39,801 nucleotides of DNA from Okeania sp. KiyG1 (GTDB lineage: Bacteria; Cyanobacteriota; Cyanobacteriia; Cyanobacteriales; Microcoleaceae). Below the pieces are notes generated by a model. The model was not told the origin of the DNA and made no database searches. It saw nothing but the letters and a program-made list of their open reading frames with translations. The stretch is taken from assembly GCF_014132355.1 (NCBI RefSeq), contig NZ_BLZO01000045.1, positions 1-39,801 of the forward strand, written 5' to 3'. The position numbers were made by a program, and so were the translations under genes. Shown here one piece after another: positions 8,882 through 19,419 of this stretch (position 1 is its first letter; each line of letters opens with the position of its first letter).

Positions 8882-9004
8882 TTGCTCAGTTATTTGATTA
8901 TGAAGTTTGGTTGGAGGTTCGGGATAGGTATCATTTTTAATTTTTTCTAGAAAGTTCTCAATTTTTTTATTTGTGATGAATTTAGTTTCATAATATATAG
9001 GTAT

Positions 9005-9135
9005 TCAACAATTAATAATTAATAATTACCTGCCATTGAAAACAAGAGGATTGACGAGGTAGGGAAAATTTTTTCTTTTCTCTTGGTCCATTGGATATTG
9101 CGAGGATACTTCGCCATCCCTAAAGGAGAAAAAAG
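9005..9135 (-). mobile_element. Partial reversed copy of the 184-bp MITE-like family
   Basis: The segment opens with TCAACAATTAATAATTAA and contains CTCTTGGTCCATTGGATATTG and CCATCCCTAAAGGAGAAAAA, the reverse complement of the right and middle parts of the element at 7923. It lies exactly where the methyltransferase frame loses its start. From 9136 to 9429 nothing else is supported except a short GCTGATAGCTGAATGCTTAC motif near 9408, shared with the element at 38909. Confidence 0.55.
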
Positions 9136-9429
9136 CAATTTTATCAAAGCTTCAGAGTACGAATATCTGGTTGAAATTGTAGTATAAATTAAATGAATGC
9201 TTGCTTTATTCATTATATCATTTTGAAAAAATAATTTTACGAATAATAAGCGTGATTAAAAGATTTTAAAAGAGATATTTCTTTGACAGAAAAGAGAATT
9301 TTCTAGCTCAAAACTGGTATTGAAGTAATGTAAGTAGTCAGGCAGCCTCCTCCGGAGGAACTACGTTAACAGCAATTGGTAATGAATAATTACTTCTCTT
9401 TAAACAATAGCTGATAGCTGAATGCTTAC

Positions 9430-9655
9430 CGAATAATTAATAATTAATAATTAAATAATTCTGGTTTAAAGCCTCCTCTTTTAAGGGGAAAAAAGTGGTC
9501 GTTGCGTAGCTTCCCGAAGGGTGGGATGGATGGGTTTCCTAACCATATCCAATCGACCAAGAGAAGAAATAATATTTCCTTATATTCAATTCCGTAACGG
9601 TTTTAACCAGGGGTAATTATAAATTATCCATTATCCATTATCCATTAATGAACTA
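9430..9655 (+). mobile_element. Second copy of the 184-bp MITE-like family, with internal insert
   Basis: The segment starts CGAATAATTAATAATTAATA and shares GGTTTAAAGCCTC, the TTTTAAGGGG hairpin, GGATGGATGGGTTTCCTAAC and ATCCAATCGACCAAGAGA with the copy at 7923. It has an extra 21 bp or so (GTTGCGTAGCTTCCCGAAGG) after GTGGTC, a cyanobacterial repeat motif also seen elsewhere in the window. The end is an array of TTATCCA units just upstream of trmB. Confidence 0.7.
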
Positions 9656-9729
9656 CTACCTATCTGAATTAGTGGTAAAAATTTACATAATTATCGTATA
9701 ATTATAGCGTAAAAATAGAGGTATAAATT

Positions 9730-10377
9730 TTGGCAAGAGTCAGAGTAAGACAACACGTTAATCCTTTCTCTAGTAAGTATCAACAGCTAGTAACTCTACC
9801 AAATTTTAGTAATATTTATTCTGATTTAAATAAACCATTACATTTAGATATTGGTTGTGGTCGGGGTAAATTTTTATGGCAGATGGCACAGACAGAACCT
9901 GAATGGAATTTTCTCGGTTTAGAAATTCGGGAACCATTAGTTATAGAAGCTAATAATTTGCTAAATGAACAGGGTTTTAATAATTTGCACTATTTATTTT
10001 GTAATGCCAATATTTCTCTGGAAAAAATATTACAGTCTTTGCCAGAGGAAATATTACAAAGAGTCTCAATTTTATTTCCCGATCCTTGGTTTAAGAGACG
10101 TCATCAAATACGCAGAGTTGTACAGCCAAAGTTAGTCGAAGATTTAGCAAATTATTTAACAGTTGGAGGAAAAGTTTTTCTCCATTCTGATGTAGAGAAA
10201 GTGGCAAAAGAAATGTGTAAACGCTTCTCTGTTCATAGTTCATTTTCTCGAAGTTCTGATGATTGGTTAACTGAAAATATTTTGCCAGTATTATCAGAAA
10301 GAGAAATTGTTACTTTAGCTAAAGATCAACCTGTATATAGAGCCTCATTTGAGAAGGTAGTAGGTGCTAGGTCCTAG
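9730..10377 (+). CDS. trmB: tRNA (guanine-N7)-methyltransferase TrmB
   Basis: TrmB methylates G46 in the variable loop of tRNAs using SAM. The 215-residue protein is the usual length for cyanobacteria and starts from TTG ([13 protein letters not shown]), with GAGGT about eight bases upstream. Motif I is [18 protein letters not shown], followed by [12 protein letters not shown]. The family signature [20 protein letters not shown] holds the PDPW(F)K(R)RH substrate-binding loop. The late stretch PVYRASFEK matches the conserved T/S-x-(Y/F)E end. The gene is alone in its direction, and its 3' end merges with GTAGGTGCTAGG-type repeats. Confidence 0.93.
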   Translation: MARVRVRQHVNPFSSKYQQLVTLPNFSNIYSDLNKPLHLDIGCGRGKFLWQMAQTEPEWNFLGLEIREPLVIEANNLLNEQGFNNLHYLFCNANISLEKILQSLPEEILQRVSILFPDPWFKRRHQIRRVVQPKLVEDLANYLTVGGKVFLHSDVEKVAKEMCKRFSVHSSFSRSSDDWLTENILPVLSEREIVTLAKDQPVYRASFEKVVGARS

Positions 10378-10414
10378 GTATTAGGTGTGAGTTTTAACTT
10401 TTAATTGATGGGAA

Positions 10415-12045
10415 GATAATTCTGGTTAAAAGTCTCTAAAATTATGGGAATGAATGAGAGGTAAAATATCTAGTTTTTGGTGATGAGTCAAAAAATCAAA
10501 TATAGAACTCCTAGGATAATTCGTGGAAATTTTATTATTCTACTTTCCCTTGATTGATAAATTATTGATAAGTACTCAAAATCAAAGCTGGTAGGTGGTA
10601 GGTGTGGTTTGAGGATTAACCTTCAATTGCTCTGACTATAATTCTGGTTAAAAGTCTCTAAAATTATGGGAATGAATGAGAGATAAAATCTCTAGTTTTT
10701 GGTGATGAGTAAAAATCCAAATATAGAACTCTCAGATAATTCGTGGAAATTTTCCTATTCTACTTTTCCTTAATTGATAACTTCTTGATAAGTATTCAAA
10801 ATCAAAGCTATTGGTTGTGAGGATTAACCTTCAATTTCTCTGACTATAATTCTGGCGAAAAGTCTCTCTAGTTATGGAATGAATCAGGGATAAAATCTCT
10901 AGTTTTTGGTGATGAGTAAAAAATCCAAATATAGAACTCTCAGATAATTCGTGGAAATTTTCCTATTCTACTTTTCCTTAATTGATAACTTCTTGATAAG
11001 TATTCAAAATCAAAGCTATTGGTTGTGAGGATTAACCTTCAATTTCTCTGACTATAATTCTGGCGAAAAGTCTCTCTAGTTATGGAATGAATCAGGGATA
11101 AAATCTCTAGTTTTTGGTGATGAGTAAAAAATCCAAATATAGAACTCTCAGATAATTCGTGGAAATTTTCCTATTTTACTTTCCCTTAATTGATAACTTA
11201 TTGATAAGTACTCAAAATAAAAGTTAGTAGGTGCTAGGTCGTAGTTGTGAGTATTAACCTTCAATTTATAGGACTATAATTCTGGTTAAAAGTCTCTCAA
11301 GTTATGGGAATGAATGAGAGATAAAATCTCTAGTTTTTGGTGATGAGTAAAAAATCCAAATATAGAACTCTCAGATAATTCGTGGAAATTTTCCTATTCT
11401 ACTTTTCCTTAATTGATAACTTCTTGATAAGTATTCAAAATCAAAGCTATTGGTTGTGAGGATTAACCTTCAATTTCTCTGACTATAATTCTGGATAAAA
11501 GTTAGTAGGTGCTAGGTCGTAGTTGTGAGTATTAACCTTCAATTTATAGGACTATAATTCTGGTTAAAAGTCTCTCAAGTTATGGGAATGAATCAGGTAT
11601 AAAATCTCTAGTTTTTGGTGATGAGTAAAAATCCAAATATAGAACTCTCAGATAATTCGTGGAAATTTTCCTATTTTACTTTCCCTTAATTGATAACTTA
11701 TTGATAAGTACTCAAAATAAAAGTTAGTAGGTGCTAGGTCGTAGTTGTGAGTATTAACCTTCAATTTATAGGACTATAATTCTGGTTAAAAGTCTCTCAA
11801 GTTATGGGAATGAATCAGGTATAAAATCTCTAGTTTTTGGTGATGAGTAAAAAATCCAAATATAGAACTCTCAGATATAGCAATGTGCTCTGGCATATTT
11901 ACACATTATTTTTTGTAAAGCTTTTCCCTTACTGCACTTTGAGCTACTAAGTTGTAAATACCTGAGCGCTCATTGCTATAATTCGTGGAAATTTTCCTAT
12001 TCTACTTTTCCTTCATTGATAACTTCTTGATAAGTATTCAAAAGA
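10415..12045. repeat. Tandem array of 208/222-bp units, about eight copies
   Basis: The anchor ATAATTCTGG recurs at 10416, 10638, 10846, 11054, 11276, 11485, 11554 and 11776, so the periods are 222, 208, 208, 222, 209, 69 and 222. Units contain GAGAGATAAAATCTCT (a small hairpin), TTTTTGGTGATGAGT, TAATTCGTGGAAATTTTCCT and ATTGATAACTTCTTGATAAG. The 14-bp difference comes from a GGTAGGTGCTAGGTCGTAG-type segment present in only some units. The 69-bp copy is a truncated unit. No open frame, spacers or promoter-like periodicity are seen. Confidence 0.9.
11878..11978. mobile_element. 101-bp MITE with TA target duplication
   Basis: Compared with the other array units, CAGATAATTCG is here interrupted. 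The insert begins TAGCAATGTGCTC and ends GAGCGCTCATTGCTA, with inverted repeats extending some 25 bp (the inner part TATTTAC on both arms). It is flanked by TA on both sides (11876-11877 and 11979-11980), while the empty site in sister units has one TA. A TA duplication is typical of IS630/Tc1-mariner transposases, which would have to act in trans. The internal part has no open frame. Confidence 0.85.
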
Positions 12046-12175
12046 ACGCGATATTAATCATTTTTTTGACAATTAATATCAAGCACACTCTAATAATATG
12101 ACAAATAACTAATAAAATTTGGGAAACTAATTTCCTGATATTCACAACCTAAAACCTACCGCCTCAAACCTAATA

Positions 12176-13657
12176 TTATATCCAAGAACGAAACCACATC
12201 CTCATCTGCCAATTTTGCGGAGATATAGGTAATCCCAAATAAACAGGCATCCAAAAAACAAAAGCAAATAAAATGATAAAAATAACTGTAACTCCTATTA
12301 CTTTCAGATGAACTTGTCTATTATTTAACCACCTATCAACCCACCAAGCAAGTGCCAAGATAGCAAACACAGCAGCACCCATATAATGATAGATAAAAGT
12401 ACAACGAGTAACTTTTGACCAAGGTAAAAAATTGGCTAACCAATTTAATAATAAATATAGTAAAAACCACATTTCTGAGGCAGGAATAAATTTCACTTTG
12501 GCCTTAGCGACAATTTTATTGCGTCTATCTTTTCGTTTTTTTTCCCAATCCAAGATGCGGTTAATTAATATTAATACTAAGGATAAAATTGCTACTGCTG
12601 ATAACCACCAAAGGGGCGGATTTCCCATGGCATGAACATCATAAATTAGTGGATTAACTTTTGGATTTCCAATATCTGAAGGTAATGGTGGTAAAGAAGG
12701 TTCAGGTTTATCTAATAACCCTGTATTTTTATAGAAATAAACCACAGGTCTAAGCATCAATGGCCAAGTAAACCATTGAGCACAATAAGGATGAATATCT
12801 GGTCCACTACCAATTCTTTGATGATAGCTGAAAATTTGTTTTTGCATTTCCCAAAATCCATATTTAGGATTGAGAATAATGTGGGGAATCCAGAGTAAAC
12901 TGTAGGTTATTATGGGAATAAAAAGTAAATTTAAAGTAAATTGAACCAGATTTAGTTGAGTTAAATTTCGCAAAGGAGATATAAAATCAGGCTTTTTGGG
13001 GGGTGCTAAAAATTCAATAATCCAGGCAAATATCCAAAGTAGATAAATACTGAATAAAAATCCTAAACCATTCCATTTTATTGCCGCACTTGCACCAAAA
13101 TTTATTCCCGCTAAAGCCAACCAAATGTTTTGCTTTAATTGCCAATCTTGCAAAGCAATAATTAAACATAACTGACCTAACAATCCGAAAATTACCAGAT
13201 AAATATTATTTAAGGCGTAGCGAGATTCAACTAAAAATAATCCATCTAAAGCAATGAGTAAAGCAGCAATAAAACCATAGCTTTGACGACGAGTTAATTG
13301 ATAAGCGATCGCTCCTACTACTACAGGAATAAATGAACCAGTTAAAGCATTTATCCATCGATAAGTCCAAGGAGCTAAAGTAGAACCTGTTTCATTATTA
13401 ACTATTTCTTGTCCGAACGGCAGATGAGAACCTATCCAAATACTAATAGCAATAATATATTGACTGAGTGGAGGATGAGCATTAAAAAAATCAGTTTTAG
13501 TTAGGTAGTTGTTGGCAAATTTAGCATAATAAACCTCGTCAAAAACGAGAGTATTAAAACGACCTAATTGCCAGAATCTGAGCATGATTGAAAATATAAA
13601 TATGCTCGTCATGCCAACAATAAACCATCTAGATGATTTACGAGATATTAGTTGCAT
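12176..13657 (-). CDS. Dolichyl-phosphate-mannose-type protein mannosyltransferase (PMT, GT39)
   Basis: The 493-residue polytopic membrane protein has about ten to eleven hydrophobic helices. Near the N-terminus NTLVFDEVYYAKFANNYL carries the catalytic Asp-Glu pair of the GT-C fold on the first outer loop, followed by FNAHPPLSQYII, the conserved HPP motif. Other PMT landmarks are RWINALTGSFIPV, SRYALNNIYLVIFGLLG and AAIKWNGLGFLF; YHQRIGSGPDIHPYCAQW lies in a large loop and KVTRCTFIYHYMG near the end. It would transfer mannose or another sugar from a polyprenyl phosphate to exported proteins. It is monocistronic. The TAA falls close to the end of the tandem array, and the start lies 50 bp from a stem-loop on the same strand. 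Confidence 0.9.
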   Translation of the reverse strand: MQLISRKSSRWFIVGMTSIFIFSIMLRFWQLGRFNTLVFDEVYYAKFANNYLTKTDFFNAHPPLSQYIIAISIWIGSHLPFGQEIVNNETGSTLAPWTYRWINALTGSFIPVVVGAIAYQLTRRQSYGFIAALLIALDGLFLVESRYALNNIYLVIFGLLGQLCLIIALQDWQLKQNIWLALAGINFGASAAIKWNGLGFLFSIYLLWIFAWIIEFLAPPKKPDFISPLRNLTQLNLVQFTLNLLFIPIITYSLLWIPHIILNPKYGFWEMQKQIFSYHQRIGSGPDIHPYCAQWFTWPLMLRPVVYFYKNTGLLDKPEPSLPPLPSDIGNPKVNPLIYDVHAMGNPPLWWLSAVAILSLVLILINRILDWEKKRKDRRNKIVAKAKVKFIPASEMWFLLYLLLNWLANFLPWSKVTRCTFIYHYMGAAVFAILALAWWVDRWLNNRQVHLKVIGVTVIFIILFAFVFWMPVYLGLPISPQNWQMRMWFRSWI

Positions 13658-13706
13658 AAATAGAATAAATTTTAGAGTGTTTTTATTTTAGTATAAAGAC
13701 ATAAAA

Positions 13707-13737
13707 ACAGCCCTAAAGTGAGAACAAGTAGGGCTGT
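13707..13737 (-). terminator. Stem-loop with T tail upstream of the PMT gene
   Basis: ACAGCCCTA pairs with TAGGGCTGT across a 13-base loop. Read on the minus strand, the stem is followed by TTTTTATG, as in a factor-independent terminator. It lies 50 bases upstream of the mannosyltransferase start in the same direction, so it either stops read-through coming from the IS side or acts as a leader attenuator. Confidence 0.5.
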
Positions 13738-14201
13738 TGTTGTATAAATTAATAATACGATACATTTTTTTACTGAAAATGTCAAGTATTTGTCATTTCA
13801 GTTATCAGTTATCAGTTATTAGTTAACAGTACCTCCTCCAATAGGAAGGCAAGAAAATACTGAATTTTCTTTTTTTTATGCCCTTTAAAGGGGAGTCTTG
13901 AAACCTAATTTTCTAGTTAGTGAGCTAATCCTAATTTGATATGATTGAGAGGTAGAAACAGAGAAGAGAGATGCCAAAAATAAATGTAGTTGCTCTAAAA
14001 TATGTTAGCGTAGCAGAGACAATTTTTTTAAATACCTTGATTTAGTCATAAATTTAGCTTCAACCGGGAGAAGCTCCACGCCGTTTGCGTTTGCGTAGCA
14101 TCCCGTAGGGAAGCATGACCTAGGAAAAGTAACATTGGCGTGGGATGAATCCCGGCCTTAACCATCCGGTGTAGCTTGAGAGTCTATATACTTTTTCAAC
14201 T
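13738..14201. other. Repeat-bearing gap and left end of TnpB element 2
   Basis: There is no gene here. A TTATCAG-type heptad array (CAGTTATCAGTTATCAGTTA) lies at 13799-13826, and a TTTAAAGGGG remnant near 13884-13900. The IS left end starts near 14053. Inside the left end, GTTTGCGTAGCATCCCGTAG is a common cyanobacterial repeat that appears inserted between the two arms GCTCCACGCC and GGCGTGGGA. Confidence 0.5.
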
Positions 14202-15613
14202 ATGAAGTATACTTACCAATACCGTATATATCCAGAAACTAGCCAGAAGTTGACACTAAACAACTTGCTCAGAATTTGTCGGTATTTGTACAACAGAATG
14301 CTAGGCGAACGCTTTAACTGGTGGGAACAAAACAGATGTCCTATAAATGCTTGTCCTCTAATTTGTCATTTATCTGAATTAAAAGACAAACCAAATTACT
14401 ATAACCAGAAAAAGAAATTACCAGAACTGAAAAAGGCTATAGTAGAAGTCAAACACTCAGGCGAGCATCTGGATTTTTCCCAAGTTTATTCAATAGTTTT
14501 GCAAGATGTTTGTAAAAGAGTAGAAGCAACATTTTCTAGATTTGTAGCAGGCGATAATAATGGCAAACGAAGCGGTAAACCGAGATTTAAAAATCAATCT
14601 AGATATCGTTCATTGACCTTTCCTAATGCTGATGATTCTTGGTTAAAATTTTCATCAATTAATGGTAAATGGTTATATATTTTAATCCCTAAAATAGGTT
14701 TAATAAAAGTCAGGTATCATAGAATAATACCTGATGGAAGTAAAATTAAACAAATTTCATTAACCAAAAACTGATGGTTGGTGGATAAATTTAAGGTTAG
14801 AGGATCAATCAATTCCTGAGTTAAAAACTGACAATATTCAACCTACTTGGGAAAACTCAATAGGATTAGATGCTGTCCTAGACAAAGATATATATTTAGC
14901 CACTTCAGTTGGAAGTAAATTATCTTCTCTGAAACCTTTAATAACCAATCAAGACAAATTAACAAAAGTATCCTTACGCAAAAATCAACGTAAATATGGT
15001 AGTAAATCAAGACGAAAACTAGCAAAACGCGAAAGTAAAATCCATCAAAAAATAGGCAGAAGTCGTAAAGATTTCCAGTACAAAACAGCTTACAAATTAA
15101 TTAAAACAGGTAAAAAGTATTTTTCCATGAGAAATTAAATCTCACAGGATTAACTCGCAGAATTAGAGCTAAACAAGATGAAGGTGGAAAGTATTTGCCT
15201 AATGGTCAATCCTCCAAATCTGGATTAAATAAATCCTGGCTAGATGCTGCAACTTATCAATTTCTTGAAGTGCTGGGTCAGGTAGCCGAAAAAGCTAACG
15301 CCAGTGTTGTTGAAGTTAAACCAAATTATACATCTCAACTACTTTCTTATAGAGATGAAATAGTGTTTACCGATTGCAGTATCAGAGAATATTTTGATGA
15401 AAAATTACAGTTAAAAATTGATAGAGATATAAATGCTGCCATCAATTTGAAACGAGTCGGGCTGGACTTGTTCGGTGACTATAAACCGCCGTAAAAACAA
15501 AGTGGTTATAGCTAAATCTAAAACCACTTCTGTTTCTCAGGAAGTTCTGACCGTCTTTAAAAGGCATTTCTATGCCTACACAGAAAGCGAATGCGTCTGT
15601 TTAGGTAAGTCAC
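14053..15613 (+). mobile_element. TnpB-only IS200/IS605-type element 2
   Basis: The left end (TTTAGCTTC...GAGAAGCTCCACGCC) and right end (GGTAAGTCAC) match those of element 1 at 2804. The only gene is a broken tnpB. The stem GCTCCACGCC/GGCGTGGGA near the left end is split by a short repeat. No tnpA is present. Confidence 0.55.
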
Positions 15614-15624
15614 GGCTTATGTAG
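14202..15624 (+). pseudogene. tnpB: TnpB-like nuclease lacking the zinc finger, three frameshifts
   Basis: The N-terminal frame (14202-14774) reads YQYRIYPETSQK, RMLGERFNWWEQNRCPINAC and RFKNQSRYRSLTFPN. One extra A in the A5 run at 14766-14770 shifts it; the next frame gives NSIGLDAVLDKDIYLATS with the first RuvC Asp. One T too few at 15120-15124 shifts again, and HEKLNLTGLTRRI (Glu) and KIDRDINAAINLKRVG (last Asp) follow. A third shift near 15477 leads to EVLTVFKRHFYAYTESEC and a stop at 15624. The Cys4 zinc finger seen in element 1 is replaced by PNYTSQLLSYRDEIVFTDCS. This belongs to a variant TnpB lineage I recognise from filamentous cyanobacteria, so the absence is lineage-typical rather than damage. 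Confidence 0.8.
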
Positions 15625-15733
15625 CAACGCCTCCATAACAACTAAACTCAATTGGGCAATTCAAACAAATTATTATTTTTTTAACTCACTCTTAAACATT
15701 ATTTATAAAATATTTAATAAAAATCAATAAATT

Positions 15734-18700
15734 ATGCCTGTAGAAAATCAAGAATATAAAAAAATTAGCAACGGCGATCGCTCGTATTCCAGCATCTCTA
15801 GACCAAGAAACTACTTTCAAAAATACTGTTACAGAGGTACGACAGTTAATCAATGCAGACCGAGTAGTATTGCTTCGCTTCTATCCTCAGTTAAATTGGC
15901 AAGGAGAATTTATTTGCGAAGATGTAGCAGATGATTGGAATTCCATCTTAGGGGTGAAGGTAGAACATTGGCCTTTTAGGGAAGAATTGGCTGCATATAA
16001 TACAGAAGGATACATTGAGACTGTAACAGATATTGAGCAAGCAACATTAACATTAAGTGAATCTGAGGTCAAAATTTGCCAAGAGCTTCAGGTACAAGCT
16101 CATTTGATAGTTCCCATACTCAAAGTCGATAATACCAAAGACGCTACAACATTAACTCAACCCGCACTGTGGGGATTACTATGTATCCATCAATGTAGCA
16201 AACCCAGGCAATGGCAAGATATAGAGATTGAACTTGCTCAGACAATGACTCAAAATCTAGGAGTAGTCATCAAAAATACAGAACTTCTAGAAGCAGCACA
16301 TTACCAAGTACAACAACAAAAAGCTTTAGCTAGAGTAATCAAGAGAATTCGTACCCCACTCGACTTAGAAGAAACTTTTAAGATTACTGCTACAGAAGTA
16401 CGTCAACTACTCAAAGCTGACCGCGTGGGAGTTTTTCGTTTTTATCCAGAAAGAGACTGGGAAGGAGAATTGGTCTCTGAAGATGTAGGAGCTGAGTGGA
16501 ATTCAGCATTAGCAGTTAAAGTATACGACCACTGTTTTGGGGAACAATTCGCTGTTCATTATCAAGAAGGTAGAATGCAAGCAGTGGCAGACGTTTATCA
16601 AGCAGGATTAAGTGATTGCCATGCAGAAATTTTGGGGCAATTTCAAGTACGAGCTAATCTAGTTGTACCTCTACTCAAAGGTGCAGGTACAGAAATATTA
16701 CCCCAACTTTGGGGTTTGCTGTGCATTCATCAATGCAGTGGACCTCGTCATTGGCAAGAGTACGAAATAGAATTTGTCCAACAAATAGCCGATCATTTTG
16801 GTGTAGCGCTACAACAAGAAGATGCTCTGATACAACTTGAACAACAGGCAGCACAACTAGCTATAAGTAGACAAAAGGAAAAGTTAGCCGAACGCCAGAA
16901 AATTGTAGGTGAATTATTTGACAAAATTCGTTTATCTCTAGAAATTGAGACAATTTTTGCCACTGCAACCGAAGAAGTAAGAAAACTACTGCAAGCAGAG
17001 CGAGTGGCAATATATCAGTTTTTGCCTAACTGGAGTGGCGAATTTGTTGCCGAATCTTTTGCAGAAGGATGGACTCCCCTAGTCGGAGTTCAACCCATTA
17101 TTGAAGATACTTTTTTACAAGAAACTCAGGGGGGGCGGTATGTCAACAATGAAACTTTTGCCGTTGATGATATTTATCAGGCAGGTCATACTGAGTGTTA
17201 TCTTCAACTTTTAGAACAATTTGAAGCCAGAGCTTATGCAGTTGTACCAATTTTACCTGGAGAAAAACTTTGGGGTTTGCTGGCAGCTTATCAAAATTCA
17301 GCTCCTCGTCATTGGCAAAAAGATGAAGTAGACTTGCTAGCTCAAATAGCTGCTCAGTTGGGAGTTGCTCTCCAACAAGCTGAGTATTTTCAGAAAGTTC
17401 AGGAACAGTCGGTACAACTAGCAAAAGCAGCAGAGCAGGAAAGATCGGCAGAACGTGCAAAACTCTGGCTGCAATTGTTGATAAAATTCGTCGGTCTCTG
17501 GATATTAAGACAATTTTCCAAACAACTACCCAAGAAGTGCAACAACTTTTGAATGCAGACAGAGTTGCGATCTTCCGCTTCAATGATGATTGGAGTGGAG
17601 AATTTATGGCTGAGTCAGTAACTGAAGGTTGGGTTCAGTTAATCCAGGAACAAAAAGAAAATCCCAAAATTCCTGCAAATGTTAGTAAATGTTCCGTTAG
17701 ACATTTGCAAAATACTCTAACTGATACTTATTTGCAGGAAACTGAGGGCGGAGATTTTGCCAAAGGATTAATTTATCGTACCTGCAACGATATCTATAAT
17801 TCAGGTTTTAGTGATTGTTACATTGAGGTATTAGAGTCTTATCAAGCTAGAGCTTATGCCATCGTTGCTATTTATCAGGGCAAAAAACTTTGGGGTTTGC
17901 TAGCAGCTTTTCAAAATTCTGCACCCCGTGAGTGGGAAGCAGCAGAGATAGAATTATTAGCTCAAATTGGCGTTCAATTAGGAGTAGCGCTGCAACAAGC
18001 TGAGTATGTCAAACAAGTTCAAACTCAAGCAGCAGAGTTAGCTAAAGCAACGGAACGACAAAAGGCACTGTCAATTACTATTGATAGAATTCGGCAATCT
18101 CTTGATATTAATACAATTTTTCAGACGACTACTCAAGAAGTACGACAGTTACTAGAAGTTGAGAGAGTTGCTATTTATCGTTTTTATCCAGACTGGAGTG
18201 GGGAGTTTGTGGCAGATTCAATTATTGATGAATGGACTCCTATGGTTCAGACTCCTTTAGCAATTAATCCTGCGATCGGCAAACCGACTAATGCTGGTAA
18301 ACTTCCCAGAAATGAAACTTTTGTACCTATTTTGCAGGGAGAAAAACTTTGGGGGTTACTGGTTGCTTATCAAAATTCTAGCCCTCGTTATTGGCAAGAT
18401 GAAGAAATTAATTTGCTAGCACAGGTGGGAGTGCAGTTAGGTATTGCTTTACAACAAGCTGAATTACTGGAAAAAACCCGTACCCAAACTGAAGAGTTAA
18501 CAAAAACTCTACAGGAGTTAAAACAAACTCAAGTGCAGATGATTCAGGGTGAAAAAATGGCTAGTTTAGGGCAGTTAGTAGCAGGAATTGCCCATGAAAT
18601 TAATAATCCTGTAAATTTTATTTTTGGCAATCTGACTCATGTGGATGAGTATGCAAAAGCTTGCTAAATTTGATGAAATTATATCATCAACATTATCTTG

Positions 18701-19419
18701 AACCAGTTCCAGAAATTAAAGATTTTTCAGAAGATATTGATTTGGAGTTTATTATTAAAGATTTGCCTAAGACGATAGATTCTATGAAGATGGGAGCTGA
18801 AAGAATTCGTCAATTAGTATTATCACTAAGAATATTTTCTCGCGTTGATGAGTCTAAAATGAAAGAAGTAGACCTCCATGCAGGAATTGATAGTACCCTG
18901 TTGATTTTGCAACATCGATTGAAACTTAAACCACAAATTCCTCAGATTACAGTTGTTAAAAAGTATGGTAATTTACCTTTAGTTTCGTGTTATGCAGCTC
19001 CAATCAATCAGGTATTTATGAACTTACTTAGTAATGCTATAGATGTATTGGAAGAAAAACTGGAAACAGATAATTTTTTTATTCCTACTATTACGATTAC
19101 TACAGAAATTAATCCAGATAATCCTGGCACAGTTTTAATTAAAATTGCTGATAATGGTTTGGGGATGACTCAAGAGGTAAAAGACAAAATATTTGACCTA
19201 TTTTTTACTACTAAAGAAGTGGGAAAAGGAACTGGTTTAGGGCTTTCTATTAGTTATGAAATTATAGTACAAAAACATAAAGGTCAACTATTCTGTAATT
19301 CTCAACTAGGTCAAGGAACTGAATTTATTATTCAAATTCCAATTAATCAGGAGTCAGTAGGGGCGATTCGCGAATCGCCCGTACAGGAGTCAGGAGTCAG
19401 GAGAAATATAAGGATTTGA
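15734..19419 (+). pseudogene. Multi-GAF (cyanobacteriochrome-like) sensor histidine kinase, three frameshifts
   Basis: Joined frames give about 1220 residues. There are five GAF domains: about 15800-16290, 16330-16820, 16920-17400, 17470-18010 and a shortened 18080-18460. A HisKA-type helix pair (QLVAGIAHEINNPVNF, phosphoacceptor His) follows at about 18540-18850, then an HATPase: N-box NLLSNAIDVLEE, G1 IADNGLGM, F-box FFTTKEVGKGTGLGLSI. No membrane helix is seen, so it is soluble. GAF 2-4 have Cys where cyanobacteriochromes attach bilin (SDCHAEIL at 16617, TECYLQL at 17196, SDCYIEV at 17816) and the usual GLLAAYQNSAPRHWQ ending; GAF1 lacks the Cys. Breaks: A7 for A6 at 15758-15764, A4 for A5 at 17459-17462, and one base lost near 18660. 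The C-terminus past IPINQES is encoded by a palindromic repeat. No response regulator is adjacent. Confidence 0.85.
19357..19384. repeat. Palindromic repeat with TTCGCGAA core
   Basis: GTAGGGGCGATTCG is followed by its near-exact reverse complement. It overlaps the 3' end of the kinase frame and supplies the GAIRESPV residues of its tail. It is one of a family of GTAGGG...CCCTAC palindromes in this window that share arms but not cores. Confidence 0.85.

Noticed and set aside
17143-17583. 146-residue minus-strand ORF
   Set aside because: It is antisense to the GAF repeats of the kinase, which have clear conserved motifs.
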